DNA from: Kiritimatiellia bacterium
GTDB taxonomy: Bacteria > Verrucomicrobiota > Kiritimatiellia > UBA8416 > YA12-FULL-48-11
Direction: 5' to 3'
NCBI GenBank assembly: GCA_028716365.1
Contig: JAQUPZ010000006.1
Location: 1-64,000 of the forward strand
Length of the DNA stretch: 64,000 nt
Shown: piece by piece, positions 39,683 through 48,765 of the stretch
How positions within the stretch are numbered: position 1 is the stretch's first letter
Layout of the letters: each line of letters opens with the position of its first letter
The notes under the pieces: model-generated
Seen by the model: only the letters and a program-made list of their open reading frames with translations
Databases searched by the model: none
What the model was told of the DNA's origin: nothing
Made by a program: the position numbers and the translations under genes

Positions 39683-42600
39683 ATGGCATCAGAAGACCAG
39701 AGGTCTAATTTAAGCAAATGGCTGAGGGGGAAAACCGGCACAGCGTTGTATGGTGTTTTCTCCGCTCTCGTCATTTTTTTTCTTTTTCACCAGGTCTCGA
39801 AGCGTACGGAGTTCTTTACCGCCACTGAACGTTTTGTGGGCGACAGTCTGTTCAGGATGTGCGAACCGGAGATGGATGAAATCAACCGTAAAGTCTCGGA
39901 CAGGTCCTGTATCATTGCATTCGATGAGGATTCGCAGGCGGTGATCGGGCGGTGGCCCTGGAAAAGGTACGTGCATGCCGACGTTCTCGGCAAGCTTGAA
40001 CAGTTTTCCCCGCGCCGCATCATGATAGATCTCCTGTTCGTCAACCCCGAACAGCCGCCGGAATACCTGATGAATTTCCTGGACGTGGATGACCAGATCA
40101 AGAACAAGATCGCATCCCTGTTCAGCGACATGGATTTCGCGATGGCCACGATCCTGTCAAACCGTCCGAACGTCTACCTCGATGTCCAGTTGATAGATCG
40201 TCCGAGACAGGACCTTCCGCCCGATTACCTTGAGCGGATAGCCCTGAACGAGAAACAGATCCTGAAGGATGCGGTTCCGGCGAAAGACACAGAGAATGTG
40301 CTTGTTTTCTCCTCGCTGGAACCGGTACTGACGGATTACATCATGAATGCCAGGCCTGCCGCAATCAATGCGCCGCAGGATATTGACGGAAAAATCCGCC
40401 GCTGGCCGCTGTACTATGGGTACATGAAGAATGATGGTACGGCCTGGTATCTGCCGTCAGCCGTACTTCAGCTGATAAAGGATTATTACTACGTTGGAAC
40501 AGGATCTGTACAGTACCTGGCCGGCAAGGTTGTTCTTCGCAATGCCTGTGTTCCTGAAATTGATCCGCGTACTTCATGCACCCGGGTCAGTTTGTGCAGT
40601 TTCAGCAGTTTAACGGGGCAGATGGCGAGGCTGGCGCCGCCGGCTGACTATTCCTACAATGCAAACCTCGGCCGCCTGCTCACCAGCGGCACCGGAACCG
40701 GGTTGGTGTCAAACGGCTCTGCTCCTTTCGTTGTTCATGTTGTCCGCGGAAGTGACGGCAAGGCGAGGATACTTGACGGGTGGGAGGTCATTGGTGCCGC
40801 AAGAAGCGTGAAGGCAGACAAGGTGAATGTCGTGTGGTACAGGGAGGCCGACGTGGAAATACCGACTGTCAGCGCCGGCTGTTTTTATATCAATTACGGC
40901 GGCACCGAGGGGAACTACTATGAGGATACAGAGACCGGCGCGCAGAGGATTTTCAGCCGCGTCCAGACTGAAAGTTACTCGCGGATGTATTTGTATCCGC
41001 CTATTCCGGACATCCCTGACCTGGACAAGCAGGGGAAAATAGATACCAACGAGTATGATATTGCAGCCCTCGAGGCATGGTTCCTCGGATATTGCCAGGG
41101 CAGGGCGGAGGAAATAAAGAAACAGGCCTATCACAAGCTGGAGAAAAAAGCGGATGACCCGGAGGCCCTGCTGGCATATATGAACGCACGCCCGGAAGGT
41201 GGAAGGTATTTCCTTTACAACGAGTTTTTTGTACGGAACGAACCGAAGCCGGGCATGCTGGGCAGTCTTTATGGGAAATATCCCGAATTTGCCGAATCCA
41301 TGAAGCAGGATACCAGATATTACCTGACGGAGGGTCAGCTGGTCGCTGCCCTGCGCGATTTCTACCGCGAGGAGTTCACAAAATATCTTGGCAAGTATGT
41401 TTTTGCCGGCGGTACATCCCTCGGGCTGGGGGACATCCAGCAGACGCCGTACCGCGCGATGTTCGGTATTCATGTGATAGTAAATGCTTTCAACACGCTT
41501 GCAACCGGGAATATTCTCAAAAAAACCGCCGATATGCCGCGGCTTGACACCATGCTGCTCTTCGTAGTCTGCCTTGCCGGGGGACTTGTGTACTCGTTTA
41601 TGAATGTAAGGTTTTCCTGGATTGTTCTCGTGGTCTCGCTGGGCGGGATCTTCGCCGCGACACGTTACACGTTTGACAACATGAATATTCTTCCCAGCGC
41701 TTCGCCCATGATATTAGGGAACCTGTGTACTTTTGTAAGTGTGCTGGTCTTCAAGCTGGTTACGGAGGAACGCGACAGGCAATTTCTGCACCAGACTTTC
41801 GGTACCTACCTGGCGCCGGAAATCATCGAGGACATGTACAAGAACCGTGCAATGCCGGCCCTGGGCGGGGAAAGCAGGCGTGCGACCGCCTATTTCACGG
41901 ACATAGTGGGCTTCTCAACTTTTTCAGAAAAACTTTCGCCTCCTCACCTGCTGGAGCTTCTCAACGAATACCTGTCGTCCATGACCGGCGTGCTGACATC
42001 GGACAAGGGGACGCTCGACAAGTACATCGGCGACGCGATTGTCGCGTTTTTCGGGGCCCCGACGGAATTGCCCGACCATGCCATGCGTGCGTGCCGGACT
42101 GCCCTCAAAATGCAGGCGAACCTGCACGTATTACGCCAGAAGTGGTCGCGCGAGAAAATGCCCGAAGGCGGGCCTGAAAGGAATGGCAAGAACGTGCCGC
42201 CCGGCGAATGGGCGCCGGGCGACAAGTGGCCTAAGGTGGTCCACGATATCAAGATGAGAATCGGCGTGAATACCGGTGACATAGTTGTCGGCAATATGGG
42301 CAGTCATCTTCGCATGAATTACACCATGATGGGCGACGCGGTCAACCTTGCCGCGCGGCTTGAGGCGGCGGCAAAGCAGTATGGCGTTTATATTCTTGCC
42401 AGTGAATCCACCATAAAGAGCGATGCACACGGTGAGGGCGGAGCTCCTGGAAAAGTGGAGGACTTCGTGGCTGTAAGATTCATCGACAGGGTGACGGTTG
42501 TCGGCAGGTCCGAACCGGTGAATATATATGAACTGATTGATCTCATGCCCCTGATATCGGAAAGTGAACGCGCTCTTATTGAACTCTACACCGAAGGCAT

Positions 42601-42793
42601 GAAGAACTATTTTGCCAGGAGCTGGAATCTGGCCCTGCAGTATTTCAAGGAATCCGAAAAGCTGGAACGTTTCAGGGATGGCAAGATAACCCCGTCAGAA
42701 TTATTAATAAGCCGTTGCCAGCAATATCGTATTACCCCGCCTGTCGCACAAGGGCAGGAGTGGGATGGTGTTTACAGGCTTACAAAGAAGTAA
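39683..42793 (+). CDS. CHASE2-domain adenylate/guanylate cyclase
   Basis: A 1036-residue receptor-type class III cyclase. After a first helix (about 15-35) comes a very long extracytoplasmic CHASE2 domain (about 60-610, opening IIAFDEDSQAVIGRWPWKRYVHADVL), then three membrane helices (about 630-700) and the cyclase domain. Metal-binding aspartates are Asp740 (YFTDIVGFS) and Asp784 (YIGDAIVAFFGAP), with N-Y-T-M-M-G-D-A-V-N-L-A-A-R-L-E later. It should sense an outside signal and make cAMP. CHASE2 is about twice the usual length, with an insert at about 300-550. Start chosen at ATG rather than GTG 39665. Last gene of the + strand run. Confidence 0.92.
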   Translation: MASEDQRSNLSKWLRGKTGTALYGVFSALVIFFLFHQVSKRTEFFTATERFVGDSLFRMCEPEMDEINRKVSDRSCIIAFDEDSQAVIGRWPWKRYVHADVLGKLEQFSPRRIMIDLLFVNPEQPPEYLMNFLDVDDQIKNKIASLFSDMDFAMATILSNRPNVYLDVQLIDRPRQDLPPDYLERIALNEKQILKDAVPAKDTENVLVFSSLEPVLTDYIMNARPAAINAPQDIDGKIRRWPLYYGYMKNDGTAWYLPSAVLQLIKDYYYVGTGSVQYLAGKVVLRNACVPEIDPRTSCTRVSLCSFSSLTGQMARLAPPADYSYNANLGRLLTSGTGTGLVSNGSAPFVVHVVRGSDGKARILDGWEVIGAARSVKADKVNVVWYREADVEIPTVSAGCFYINYGGTEGNYYEDTETGAQRIFSRVQTESYSRMYLYPPIPDIPDLDKQGKIDTNEYDIAALEAWFLGYCQGRAEEIKKQAYHKLEKKADDPEALLAYMNARPEGGRYFLYNEFFVRNEPKPGMLGSLYGKYPEFAESMKQDTRYYLTEGQLVAALRDFYREEFTKYLGKYVFAGGTSLGLGDIQQTPYRAMFGIHVIVNAFNTLATGNILKKTADMPRLDTMLLFVVCLAGGLVYSFMNVRFSWIVLVVSLGGIFAATRYTFDNMNILPSASPMILGNLCTFVSVLVFKLVTEERDRQFLHQTFGTYLAPEIIEDMYKNRAMPALGGESRRATAYFTDIVGFSTFSEKLSPPHLLELLNEYLSSMTGVLTSDKGTLDKYIGDAIVAFFGAPTELPDHAMRACRTALKMQANLHVLRQKWSREKMPEGGPERNGKNVPPGEWAPGDKWPKVVHDIKMRIGVNTGDIVVGNMGSHLRMNYTMMGDAVNLAARLEAAAKQYGVYILASESTIKSDAHGEGGAPGKVEDFVAVRFIDRVTVVGRSEPVNIYELIDLMPLISESERALIELYTEGMKNYFARSWNLALQYFKESEKLERFRDGKITPSELLISRCQQYRITPPVAQGQEWDGVYRLTKK

Positions 42794-42794
42794 T

Positions 42795-44879
42795 TCAGTT
42801 TTCCATACGGGTTTTGTACATTCCGAAACCGACTTCGCGGCAGGCTTCAATTGTTTCCGGGTATGGGGAATCGGCGACGTCAATAAATCCTATCTGGTAA
42901 TTTTCTTCATCCAGAACACGTCCGGTTGTCGGTTCGTCGCGGTATTGGAACCAGTGGCATCCGACGAATGCCGGGTTTCGAAGGGCCCCGTTTACGTAAT
43001 CCCTGTATAGTGAAGCACGCGCCGCCTGATCTTTTACCTTTACCAGTCCTGTGTGGAACATTCCCCGGTCAAGAGCGCCGAAATGAAACTCCCCGATTAT
43101 TACCGGCATGTCGGCACTGCCGGGTAATTTAAAGTCCGCCACGGACTTGCGGTAGAAATTATAGCTGACAACATCACAGTATTTAACTCCGGCTGCAACT
43201 GCTTCATCATTTGCCCAGGCGAAACGGCAACCCAGGTAGATCTGGTTTGGAGCAACAGCTTTCACCGCATCGCGCACTGTCTTGAAATATGTTCCGGCAG
43301 TTTTCCTGTAAAATGCGATAAGATCTGTCCTGGCTTTCTTCTTGTCAGGTTTATCGCGTGACTGGAGCAGGCCATCCCAGGAATCATGTTTTGTTCCCCA
43401 GCTTGAATTCAGGGCTTCTATCGTCTGATATTTTGATTTCAGGTCTTCCAGGAAGATTTTCTTGGCAGGCTGTCCGGCAGGGGAACAGAGCGTACCAACG
43501 GCGAGGGAAGTGTCGTCACCCCAGGACAGTTCATTGTCCACAAAGAAACCCAGGCACCATGGATCACCGGCGCTCCTGTTTTCTTCGCGTGCCATTGATT
43601 TTCTGACCTCTTCGGCGAACTTCGGATCGAAGACATCGTGAAATTTACCCCAGTATCCTTCGCCTCCTTCAAGCTTTCTGCTGCTGATGTGAACGGTGCA
43701 GACATAAGGGGTCTTTTTAAGTTGAGAAACAGAAGGATCAGACCAGTTCCCGATGGTATTCATACCCCAGCTGCGAAGGCGCCGGTGTGCAATTTCCGCA
43801 CTTATATTACGCCAGTCATCGCCGTACTTTCTCTTGAGATTTGCCGCGCCGAAACTGAAAGCATTTGGAGATTTACCGGCATAGTAGCCATGCAGAGCAT
43901 AACCCCGTTTTGCAGTGAATTCGGAGAATTCGGGTTTTGCTCCCGGAAAATCCTGGAACCAGTTGTCGCGTTCGTCAATCGGCGTGTAATCAAGCATGCG
44001 GACACAGTCAATGCCGTGTGAAAAGAACAGTTTCCCTTCCGGATCGACCAGCCACCATTTCCCGTTAACTTTCTCAGTACGGAAGAATCCCGTGGCGCGG
44101 AGGGAAGGCCCCTTGTTCCAGCCCCCATATTTATTCCAGTCAGCTGGTCCTTTGTTCTTCTGCAGTTCTATCGATTCTTCGTCCTTTCGTTTCAACAGTT
44201 CGTCCATCGAATGAATTTTTCCGGGCCAATCCTTGTGAATGTACTGGCCAAACGTGTCGATCAGGGGAAAGAAATCAGAGGCTGACGGCAGGGACGGAAC
44301 AGAACCGCCTGATGTTATCTTCGATATCTCAAATGAGTAGTCGGCTTTAGGTTTGCAGACGAAAAAGAGAAACTGGGTAATGTTTGCAGGGTCGATGGAA
44401 CCTTGTCTGTTCAATCCTTCAGGGTATCCCCGCATGCCGAACAATTTCGGGGCGTTTGGATTTTTTGTGCAGGGACCCAGTTCGATTTGAAGCCTGGCTG
44501 TTTTGCCAGGGAGGATGTCAATGGATTCTGTCGCACAATTCTTAATCCCATCGGCGCCCGGGTTATCAACGCGCCAGAACAGGGAGATTTTACCGGGTCC
44601 GGCGTTCTTCACATCGGCGGCAATCCATGCGAGTCTGGATAAATCCCATTTTCCTTTTGGAGCCTTGAGTGTAATTCCGGGCCAGTCCTGGCTGTGAAAA
44701 GTGTCAATCCGCAACGTGGAATCTGTTTTTGATATTTTTGAATCTGACGTGGAGATTAAAGAGAGCTCAAAATTACCTGTAAAATCAAACAGTACTTCTT
44801 CGGACCATCCCTGAACGGTTGTCAGGGAAAAGAAACCAATTAAAGCAAGGGTCTGCCACGATGATATTTTATTCCTCAT
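42795..44879 (-). CDS. Secreted glycoside hydrolase, GH50/beta-agarase-like
   Basis: A 694-residue secreted protein (signal peptide about 1-26). An N-terminal beta-sandwich (about 27-190) is followed by a TIM-barrel hydrolase with W-W-L-V-D-P-E-G-K-L-F-F-S-H-G-I-D, C-L-G-F-F-V-D-N-E-L-S-W-G (likely acid/base Glu) and I-I-G-E-F-H-F-G-A-L-D-R-G-M-F-H-T-G (likely nucleophile Glu), ending G-C-H-W-F-Q-Y-R-D-E-P-T-T-G-R. This pattern fits GH50 beta-agarases. It is first-neighbour to the lyase gene, 12 bases apart, and they probably degrade one polysaccharide. Converges on the cyclase gene by 1 base. Confidence 0.78.
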   Translation of the reverse strand: MRNKISSWQTLALIGFFSLTTVQGWSEEVLFDFTGNFELSLISTSDSKISKTDSTLRIDTFHSQDWPGITLKAPKGKWDLSRLAWIAADVKNAGPGKISLFWRVDNPGADGIKNCATESIDILPGKTARLQIELGPCTKNPNAPKLFGMRGYPEGLNRQGSIDPANITQFLFFVCKPKADYSFEISKITSGGSVPSLPSASDFFPLIDTFGQYIHKDWPGKIHSMDELLKRKDEESIELQKNKGPADWNKYGGWNKGPSLRATGFFRTEKVNGKWWLVDPEGKLFFSHGIDCVRMLDYTPIDERDNWFQDFPGAKPEFSEFTAKRGYALHGYYAGKSPNAFSFGAANLKRKYGDDWRNISAEIAHRRLRSWGMNTIGNWSDPSVSQLKKTPYVCTVHISSRKLEGGEGYWGKFHDVFDPKFAEEVRKSMAREENRSAGDPWCLGFFVDNELSWGDDTSLAVGTLCSPAGQPAKKIFLEDLKSKYQTIEALNSSWGTKHDSWDGLLQSRDKPDKKKARTDLIAFYRKTAGTYFKTVRDAVKAVAPNQIYLGCRFAWANDEAVAAGVKYCDVVSYNFYRKSVADFKLPGSADMPVIIGEFHFGALDRGMFHTGLVKVKDQAARASLYRDYVNGALRNPAFVGCHWFQYRDEPTTGRVLDEENYQIGFIDVADSPYPETIEACREVGFGMYKTRMEN

Positions 44880-44891
44880 TCGTACTCCGTT

Positions 44892-46769
44892 TCACCGGTT
44901 CTCCGTTTCCATCTTTATCTGTCCCGGCCACTGTTCGAGTGGTTTGAACTGCTGCGACAGGGATTCCTTGTCGGTCGAAAAAACCACTACCAGCCTTAAG
45001 TCTGTAATTTTACCTGCCAGTTTAACAGCAAGTTTTGAAGCTTCACGTTGTTGGCGTTCGGGTGGCGGAGGATTTGCATTGAGCTTTTCAAAGACAGCGT
45101 TCGCGGGGGACAGGATGCGAGCATAAAGACGTTTGCCTTTCTGCTCCAGCACGGCGTTGTTTCCGTCAATTTGAATTTTTGCACGTGTAATAATTCCCCA
45201 AAGAACGTCAACCGGTTTTTCAGCCATTACTTCATCTTCAATCAGAACACATTTTTCATTATGCAGACTTATTCCGCGCAGTACCGACTTGGTCATGGGA
45301 TATGCGTTTGAAAGGTTCGCTACTACGGATCCGTCCGTGTCTCCGGATGAGAACGCGATGATTGGTGCTTCGGCTTTTGTATTCTGGTTTGTATTGTCAA
45401 TCAGCAGGGTATTATGTGACTCGGTTTTCAGGCGGAAGTATGTGAACCGCGCTTTCCCGAAATAGCCGGGCAGGTTGTAGTCGTCAGGCCCGAGATCAAC
45501 AGCCCACCTTTCGCCGAGTGCATCGAGGACAAATGAGCCGATATCAAGATGTGAATGGTTGACCTTGTTATCTCCACCCTTGAAGCCAACCCACATTGCA
45601 TCGGGCTTTTCCCATGCACTGCGGAGAAAAACAACATTGTCACGGTGGAAGAATTTGTTCAAAGGAAGTTTTGATGTTGCCGGATCCTGTCCGTCAGGGG
45701 AATACCAGATCATGTTGAAAGGTTTTCGATTGTCGATTTTCTGCCTGGAATCCCATGCATATACGGGTTTTTTGAAGGTTTTTGCCAGCCAGAACATCTG
45801 CGGAACTGAACCTGATTTCTCTCCGGCGTCGGCAAAGTTGAAGGTAAGTTCGCTTGGACCAGTGGCATAGATCTTGAAAAAGCCGCATTCCGACAAGCCC
45901 GGCGTTTTTTCCAGGTTGTACATGGTGCCAAGCGCCGTCTGCAGGGCTTCAAGATAAAAAGCTGTATACATGGTGGTGTAACCCCAGTAGCCAGGCCCTT
46001 CGTTCCAGCTGCCGTCTGGTCCGAAATTTGCCATTGCGTTAAGTACGGCCTTGAGTCCTGATCCAAGGATTTCTGAAGAAACAGCCGGTTCTTCATCAGC
46101 AATGGCAAGTGCTCCGACAGCAAGTCCACCGTTGCAGACCTGGCTCCAATTGTGATGTGAACGGGTCCACCATTTGTACGATGCCTTGCCGCGATATGAC
46201 TCCAGACCCGGCGTCAGTCCTTTTTCGATAATGGCTTTGCGGACCATATCGCGCTGTTCCCTGTTCATGTATGAATAGAGCCAGTCATATCCGATGCCGA
46301 GAGCGCATGTCATTTCTGCGGTATCAAGGAAATGAGAAGGATGCCAGTCGGGGAATGCAGCAGCGGCTGCCATTTCTTTCATGGCGCGATCAGCATATTT
46401 ACTGTTATCAGTCATCAGCCAGGCAAGAGCCAGGATTGATACCCGGTCGAGGCATTTCCGGCTTTTGTCCAGGAGTCGCGGTCCGATAAGAATATATTCC
46501 ACGGGTTTTTCTTTAATTATGTGGTCAGACTGCCTGCAAATTTCTGCGAGCTGGTTTTGCCTGACCGGGTCCGTTCTGGCTTCTTCACGCAGTGATTTCA
46601 GTTGTTCTGGTGTAACAAACAGTCGCGGATGTCCTTTTTTCAGAGATTTGAGGATTTCTTCCGATTGGGCTTTTACTGCTGTTTCTGAATGCTGCAGTAC
46701 AGTAGCCATGACCGCCATCAGGAAGAAAGAAACAGATACCGAGATGATTTTGTCAGGAATATTTCTCAT
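44892..46769 (-). CDS. Secreted heparinase II/III-like polysaccharide lyase
   Basis: A 625-residue secreted protein (hydrophobic segment about 10-28). The N-terminal (alpha/alpha) toroid has G-H-P-R-L-F-V-T-P, H-F-L-D-T-A-E-M, Y-D-W-L-Y and W-W-T-R-S-H-H-N-W-S-Q-V-C-N-G-G, including the catalytic N-W and H residues. The heparinase II/III beta part has K-V-N-H-S-H-L-D-I-G-S-F-V-L-D-A-L-G-E-R-W-A-V-D-L-G. It probably eliminates uronic-acid linkages; the exact substrate is unknown. In line with the hydrolase downstream and the isomerase upstream. Confidence 0.85.
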   Translation of the reverse strand: MRNIPDKIISVSVSFFLMAVMATVLQHSETAVKAQSEEILKSLKKGHPRLFVTPEQLKSLREEARTDPVRQNQLAEICRQSDHIIKEKPVEYILIGPRLLDKSRKCLDRVSILALAWLMTDNSKYADRAMKEMAAAAAFPDWHPSHFLDTAEMTCALGIGYDWLYSYMNREQRDMVRKAIIEKGLTPGLESYRGKASYKWWTRSHHNWSQVCNGGLAVGALAIADEEPAVSSEILGSGLKAVLNAMANFGPDGSWNEGPGYWGYTTMYTAFYLEALQTALGTMYNLEKTPGLSECGFFKIYATGPSELTFNFADAGEKSGSVPQMFWLAKTFKKPVYAWDSRQKIDNRKPFNMIWYSPDGQDPATSKLPLNKFFHRDNVVFLRSAWEKPDAMWVGFKGGDNKVNHSHLDIGSFVLDALGERWAVDLGPDDYNLPGYFGKARFTYFRLKTESHNTLLIDNTNQNTKAEAPIIAFSSGDTDGSVVANLSNAYPMTKSVLRGISLHNEKCVLIEDEVMAEKPVDVLWGIITRAKIQIDGNNAVLEQKGKRLYARILSPANAVFEKLNANPPPPERQQREASKLAVKLAGKITDLRLVVVFSTDKESLSQQFKPLEQWPGQIKMETENR

Positions 46770-46863
46770 TTTCCTCGTTTCGGCAGATACTTGAATCTTT
46801 TCTGTCGTTCAGCAGGGATTCCAGGTGCCGGGACAGACTATTTCCGGTTGTATACCCGTTTGC

Positions 46864-47712
46864 CTATTTCTGCAGTGCGTTTTTCAGGAATTTTGCCGCC
46901 TTGGGACCGTCCGCATCAAAATTCTTCGTGCCGCCCTCTACACTTATTCCGCCCGTATAGCCTATTTTTAAGAGATTATCAAAGAAGGGTTTATAATTAT
47001 ATTCGTCTGTCGAAAGCGGGTAGACTCTTCCGGCAGGGTTGGCAATATGGCAGTGTTTGATGTGTGCTCCGGCTTTAAGTACAATTGCAGGGTCTTCGTT
47101 TTCCATTGCCATGTGGTAAAGATCAACTAAAAGCTCGATATTTGGATCTTTTACGGCTTCCACAATCTCGAGACCTTCCTTTCCGGAATTGATAAAATTA
47201 CATTCCTTGGTGTTCAGGGGTTCTATTACCACGACAAGATTGTGTTCTTTTGCCATCGGGCCGATCCGCTTGCAGAAATCCACCATCTGCTTTAAAGCTT
47301 CCTCACGGGATACGTCTTTTGGTATTGCCCTTGCACCGCCACTGCCGAAGACAAGTACCTTGACACCAAGCTTTTGAAGGCGGGAAAAGCACTTGCGGAC
47401 ATATTCGTCCTGTTTTTTAGGATCAGCGGCCGGACCTGTGATTTTGATATCGCCGGGAAGGAATCCATTTGCAGTCCTGACGGGTATTTTTGCTTCTTCC
47501 ACGGCTTTAAGAAGACCTTCGTAATCAGCGTCGGACATTTTGGCTATTCCCGATGCGGCCATCTCAATGTAATCAAAGCCCGCATTTTTCGCTTTTTGAA
47601 GGTTACCCTTTCCACCACAAACACCTACAAGGATTTTATTCTGTTCCCCGCATATACCTGTAATACTTATTGCAAAAATGGTGATTATTGAGATCAGAAG
47701 AGAATTCTTCAT
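46864..47712 (-). CDS. Secreted TIM-barrel sugar isomerase/epimerase-like protein
   Basis: A 282-residue protein with signal peptide (MKNSLLISIITIFAISITGICG) and an AP-endonuclease-2/xylose-isomerase type barrel: the N-terminal G-V-C-G-G-K-G-N-L-Q-K-A-K-N-A-G-F-D-Y-I-E, V-V-I-E-P-L-N with metal Glu, L-L-V-D-L-Y-H-M and H-I-K-H-C-H-I-A. The start at 47712 is chosen because the signal peptide begins there; the frame is open 20 codons further. It may process sugars released by the two downstream enzymes, in the periplasm, if they are one operon (gap 94 bases). Confidence 0.82.
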   Translation of the reverse strand: MKNSLLISIITIFAISITGICGEQNKILVGVCGGKGNLQKAKNAGFDYIEMAASGIAKMSDADYEGLLKAVEEAKIPVRTANGFLPGDIKITGPAADPKKQDEYVRKCFSRLQKLGVKVLVFGSGGARAIPKDVSREEALKQMVDFCKRIGPMAKEHNLVVVIEPLNTKECNFINSGKEGLEIVEAVKDPNIELLVDLYHMAMENEDPAIVLKAGAHIKHCHIANPAGRVYPLSTDEYNYKPFFDNLLKIGYTGGISVEGGTKNFDADGPKAAKFLKNALQK

Positions 47713-47928
47713 GAATATGCTCCGTTTATCTGTATTTATTGATTTAATATCCCGATCTGACAATTGCGGCACTCTACCACATATGGCGTGAGATTCAATC
47801 GAGGAAATCAGAAAAAGATAAAAACTCCCACGACGCCCCCGGCATTCGTTAAAAAATTGTTTTATGATATTTTTAATTTAAATATTTTCTGTATTTCGAA
47901 TCTATTATGCGTGATAATATCCCTTGTC

Positions 47929-48249
47929 ATGCCTAAGAGTTATGAGTTCACCATGTCGAGAGAATGTTCAAAATGTGGTGATCTTTTTTCTATTGGTTTC
48001 GCGCGGTGTGATAATCCCTCGTGTGGCAAGGTCCGTCCCGAATTTACGAAACACGAAAAAGTCGTGACGAAAGACAGAGGCACCTGTATCTGGAGCGGAC
48101 GTAACACAGATGTAAGGCTTCCAAACGGCGACTGGCTCTGGGCGCCGTATTTCCTTGATGCTTTGCGCGCCGGCTGGCTTGACGCCAATTACCAGTATAC
48201 TCCTCAATATCTTGCGGCAAAGGCGCGCAAGAAAGGCCGGAAAACATAA
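47929..48249 (+). CDS. Small zinc-ribbon protein of unknown function
   Basis: A 106-residue protein with a possible zinc site formed by C-S-K-C-G-D (13-16) and C-D-N-P-S-C-G (25-30). The middle has T-C-I-W-S-G-R-N-T-D-V-R-L-P-N-G-D-W-L-W-A-P-Y-F-L-D-A-L-R-A-G-W-L and a basic tail (AKARKKGRKT). I do not recognise a family. An upstream ATG at 47764 would lie in the neighbour's regulatory region and add unlikely sequence. It converges on the DUF116 gene with a 3-base gap. Confidence 0.5.
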   Translation: MPKSYEFTMSRECSKCGDLFSIGFARCDNPSCGKVRPEFTKHEKVVTKDRGTCIWSGRNTDVRLPNGDWLWAPYFLDALRAGWLDANYQYTPQYLAAKARKKGRKT

Positions 48250-48252
48250 GGT

Positions 48253-48693
48253 CTATTTTTCGATCAGTGATTCGATAGCGACCTTTACTTTGTTGATATC
48301 GACCTTTGTATTATGACAGGGACCTTCCGGCGTTTCGTTTGATATGGCAACCACGGGTTTGGGAAATGCCGAAACAATGCCTTCAAACAGTTCCCGGTCG
48401 CACGCAACCGCAACAACTGCTTTTACATCTTCACGTTGGGCCTGGAGTGCGGCCTGGCTTCCACCGCCGACAATACAACCGATTACTCCATAGTCATTAC
48501 GCACCTTGACAAGGTCGCTGATGCTGCATTTGCCGCAGTGCAGGCATTCATCGAGATTCCGGACCACGTTCTGACGGCACGTATCGTTATGGAGGCAGTG
48601 TGGTAATAAAAGGAGCAGATTCCGGGCTGGAACACGTGCCTGCCGCCATGCAGTGACACGGTTACTAAGCCTGATAAACACTCTGCGCCACAT
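48253..48693 (-). CDS. DUF116-family protein
   Basis: A 146-residue protein with the DUF116 pattern: L-L-L-L-P-H-C-L-H-N-D-T-C, then C-L-H-C-G-K-C-S-I near residue 50, G-C-I-V-G-G-G-S, V-V-A-V-A-C-D-R-E-L-F-E-G-I and E-G-P-C-H-N-T-K-V-D. Cysteines in pairs suggest a metal or iron-sulfur site. Function unknown. The gene is divergent from ispH with about 70 bases between, a shared promoter region. Shorter than many members, which begin with membrane helices. Confidence 0.85.
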   Translation of the reverse strand: MWRRVFIRLSNRVTAWRQARVPARNLLLLLPHCLHNDTCRQNVVRNLDECLHCGKCSISDLVKVRNDYGVIGCIVGGGSQAALQAQREDVKAVVAVACDRELFEGIVSAFPKPVVAISNETPEGPCHNTKVDINKVKVAIESLIEK

Positions 48694-48765
48694 GGTTAAT
48701 CCCTTTTGTGCTTCATTTACAGGCCATCATCCTATTACAATGGGGCACAATAGGTATAGTACGGA

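Noticed and set aside
40709..41473. 254-codon minus-strand frame
   Set aside because: Fully inside the cyclase gene on the other strand; no ribosome site or family pattern.
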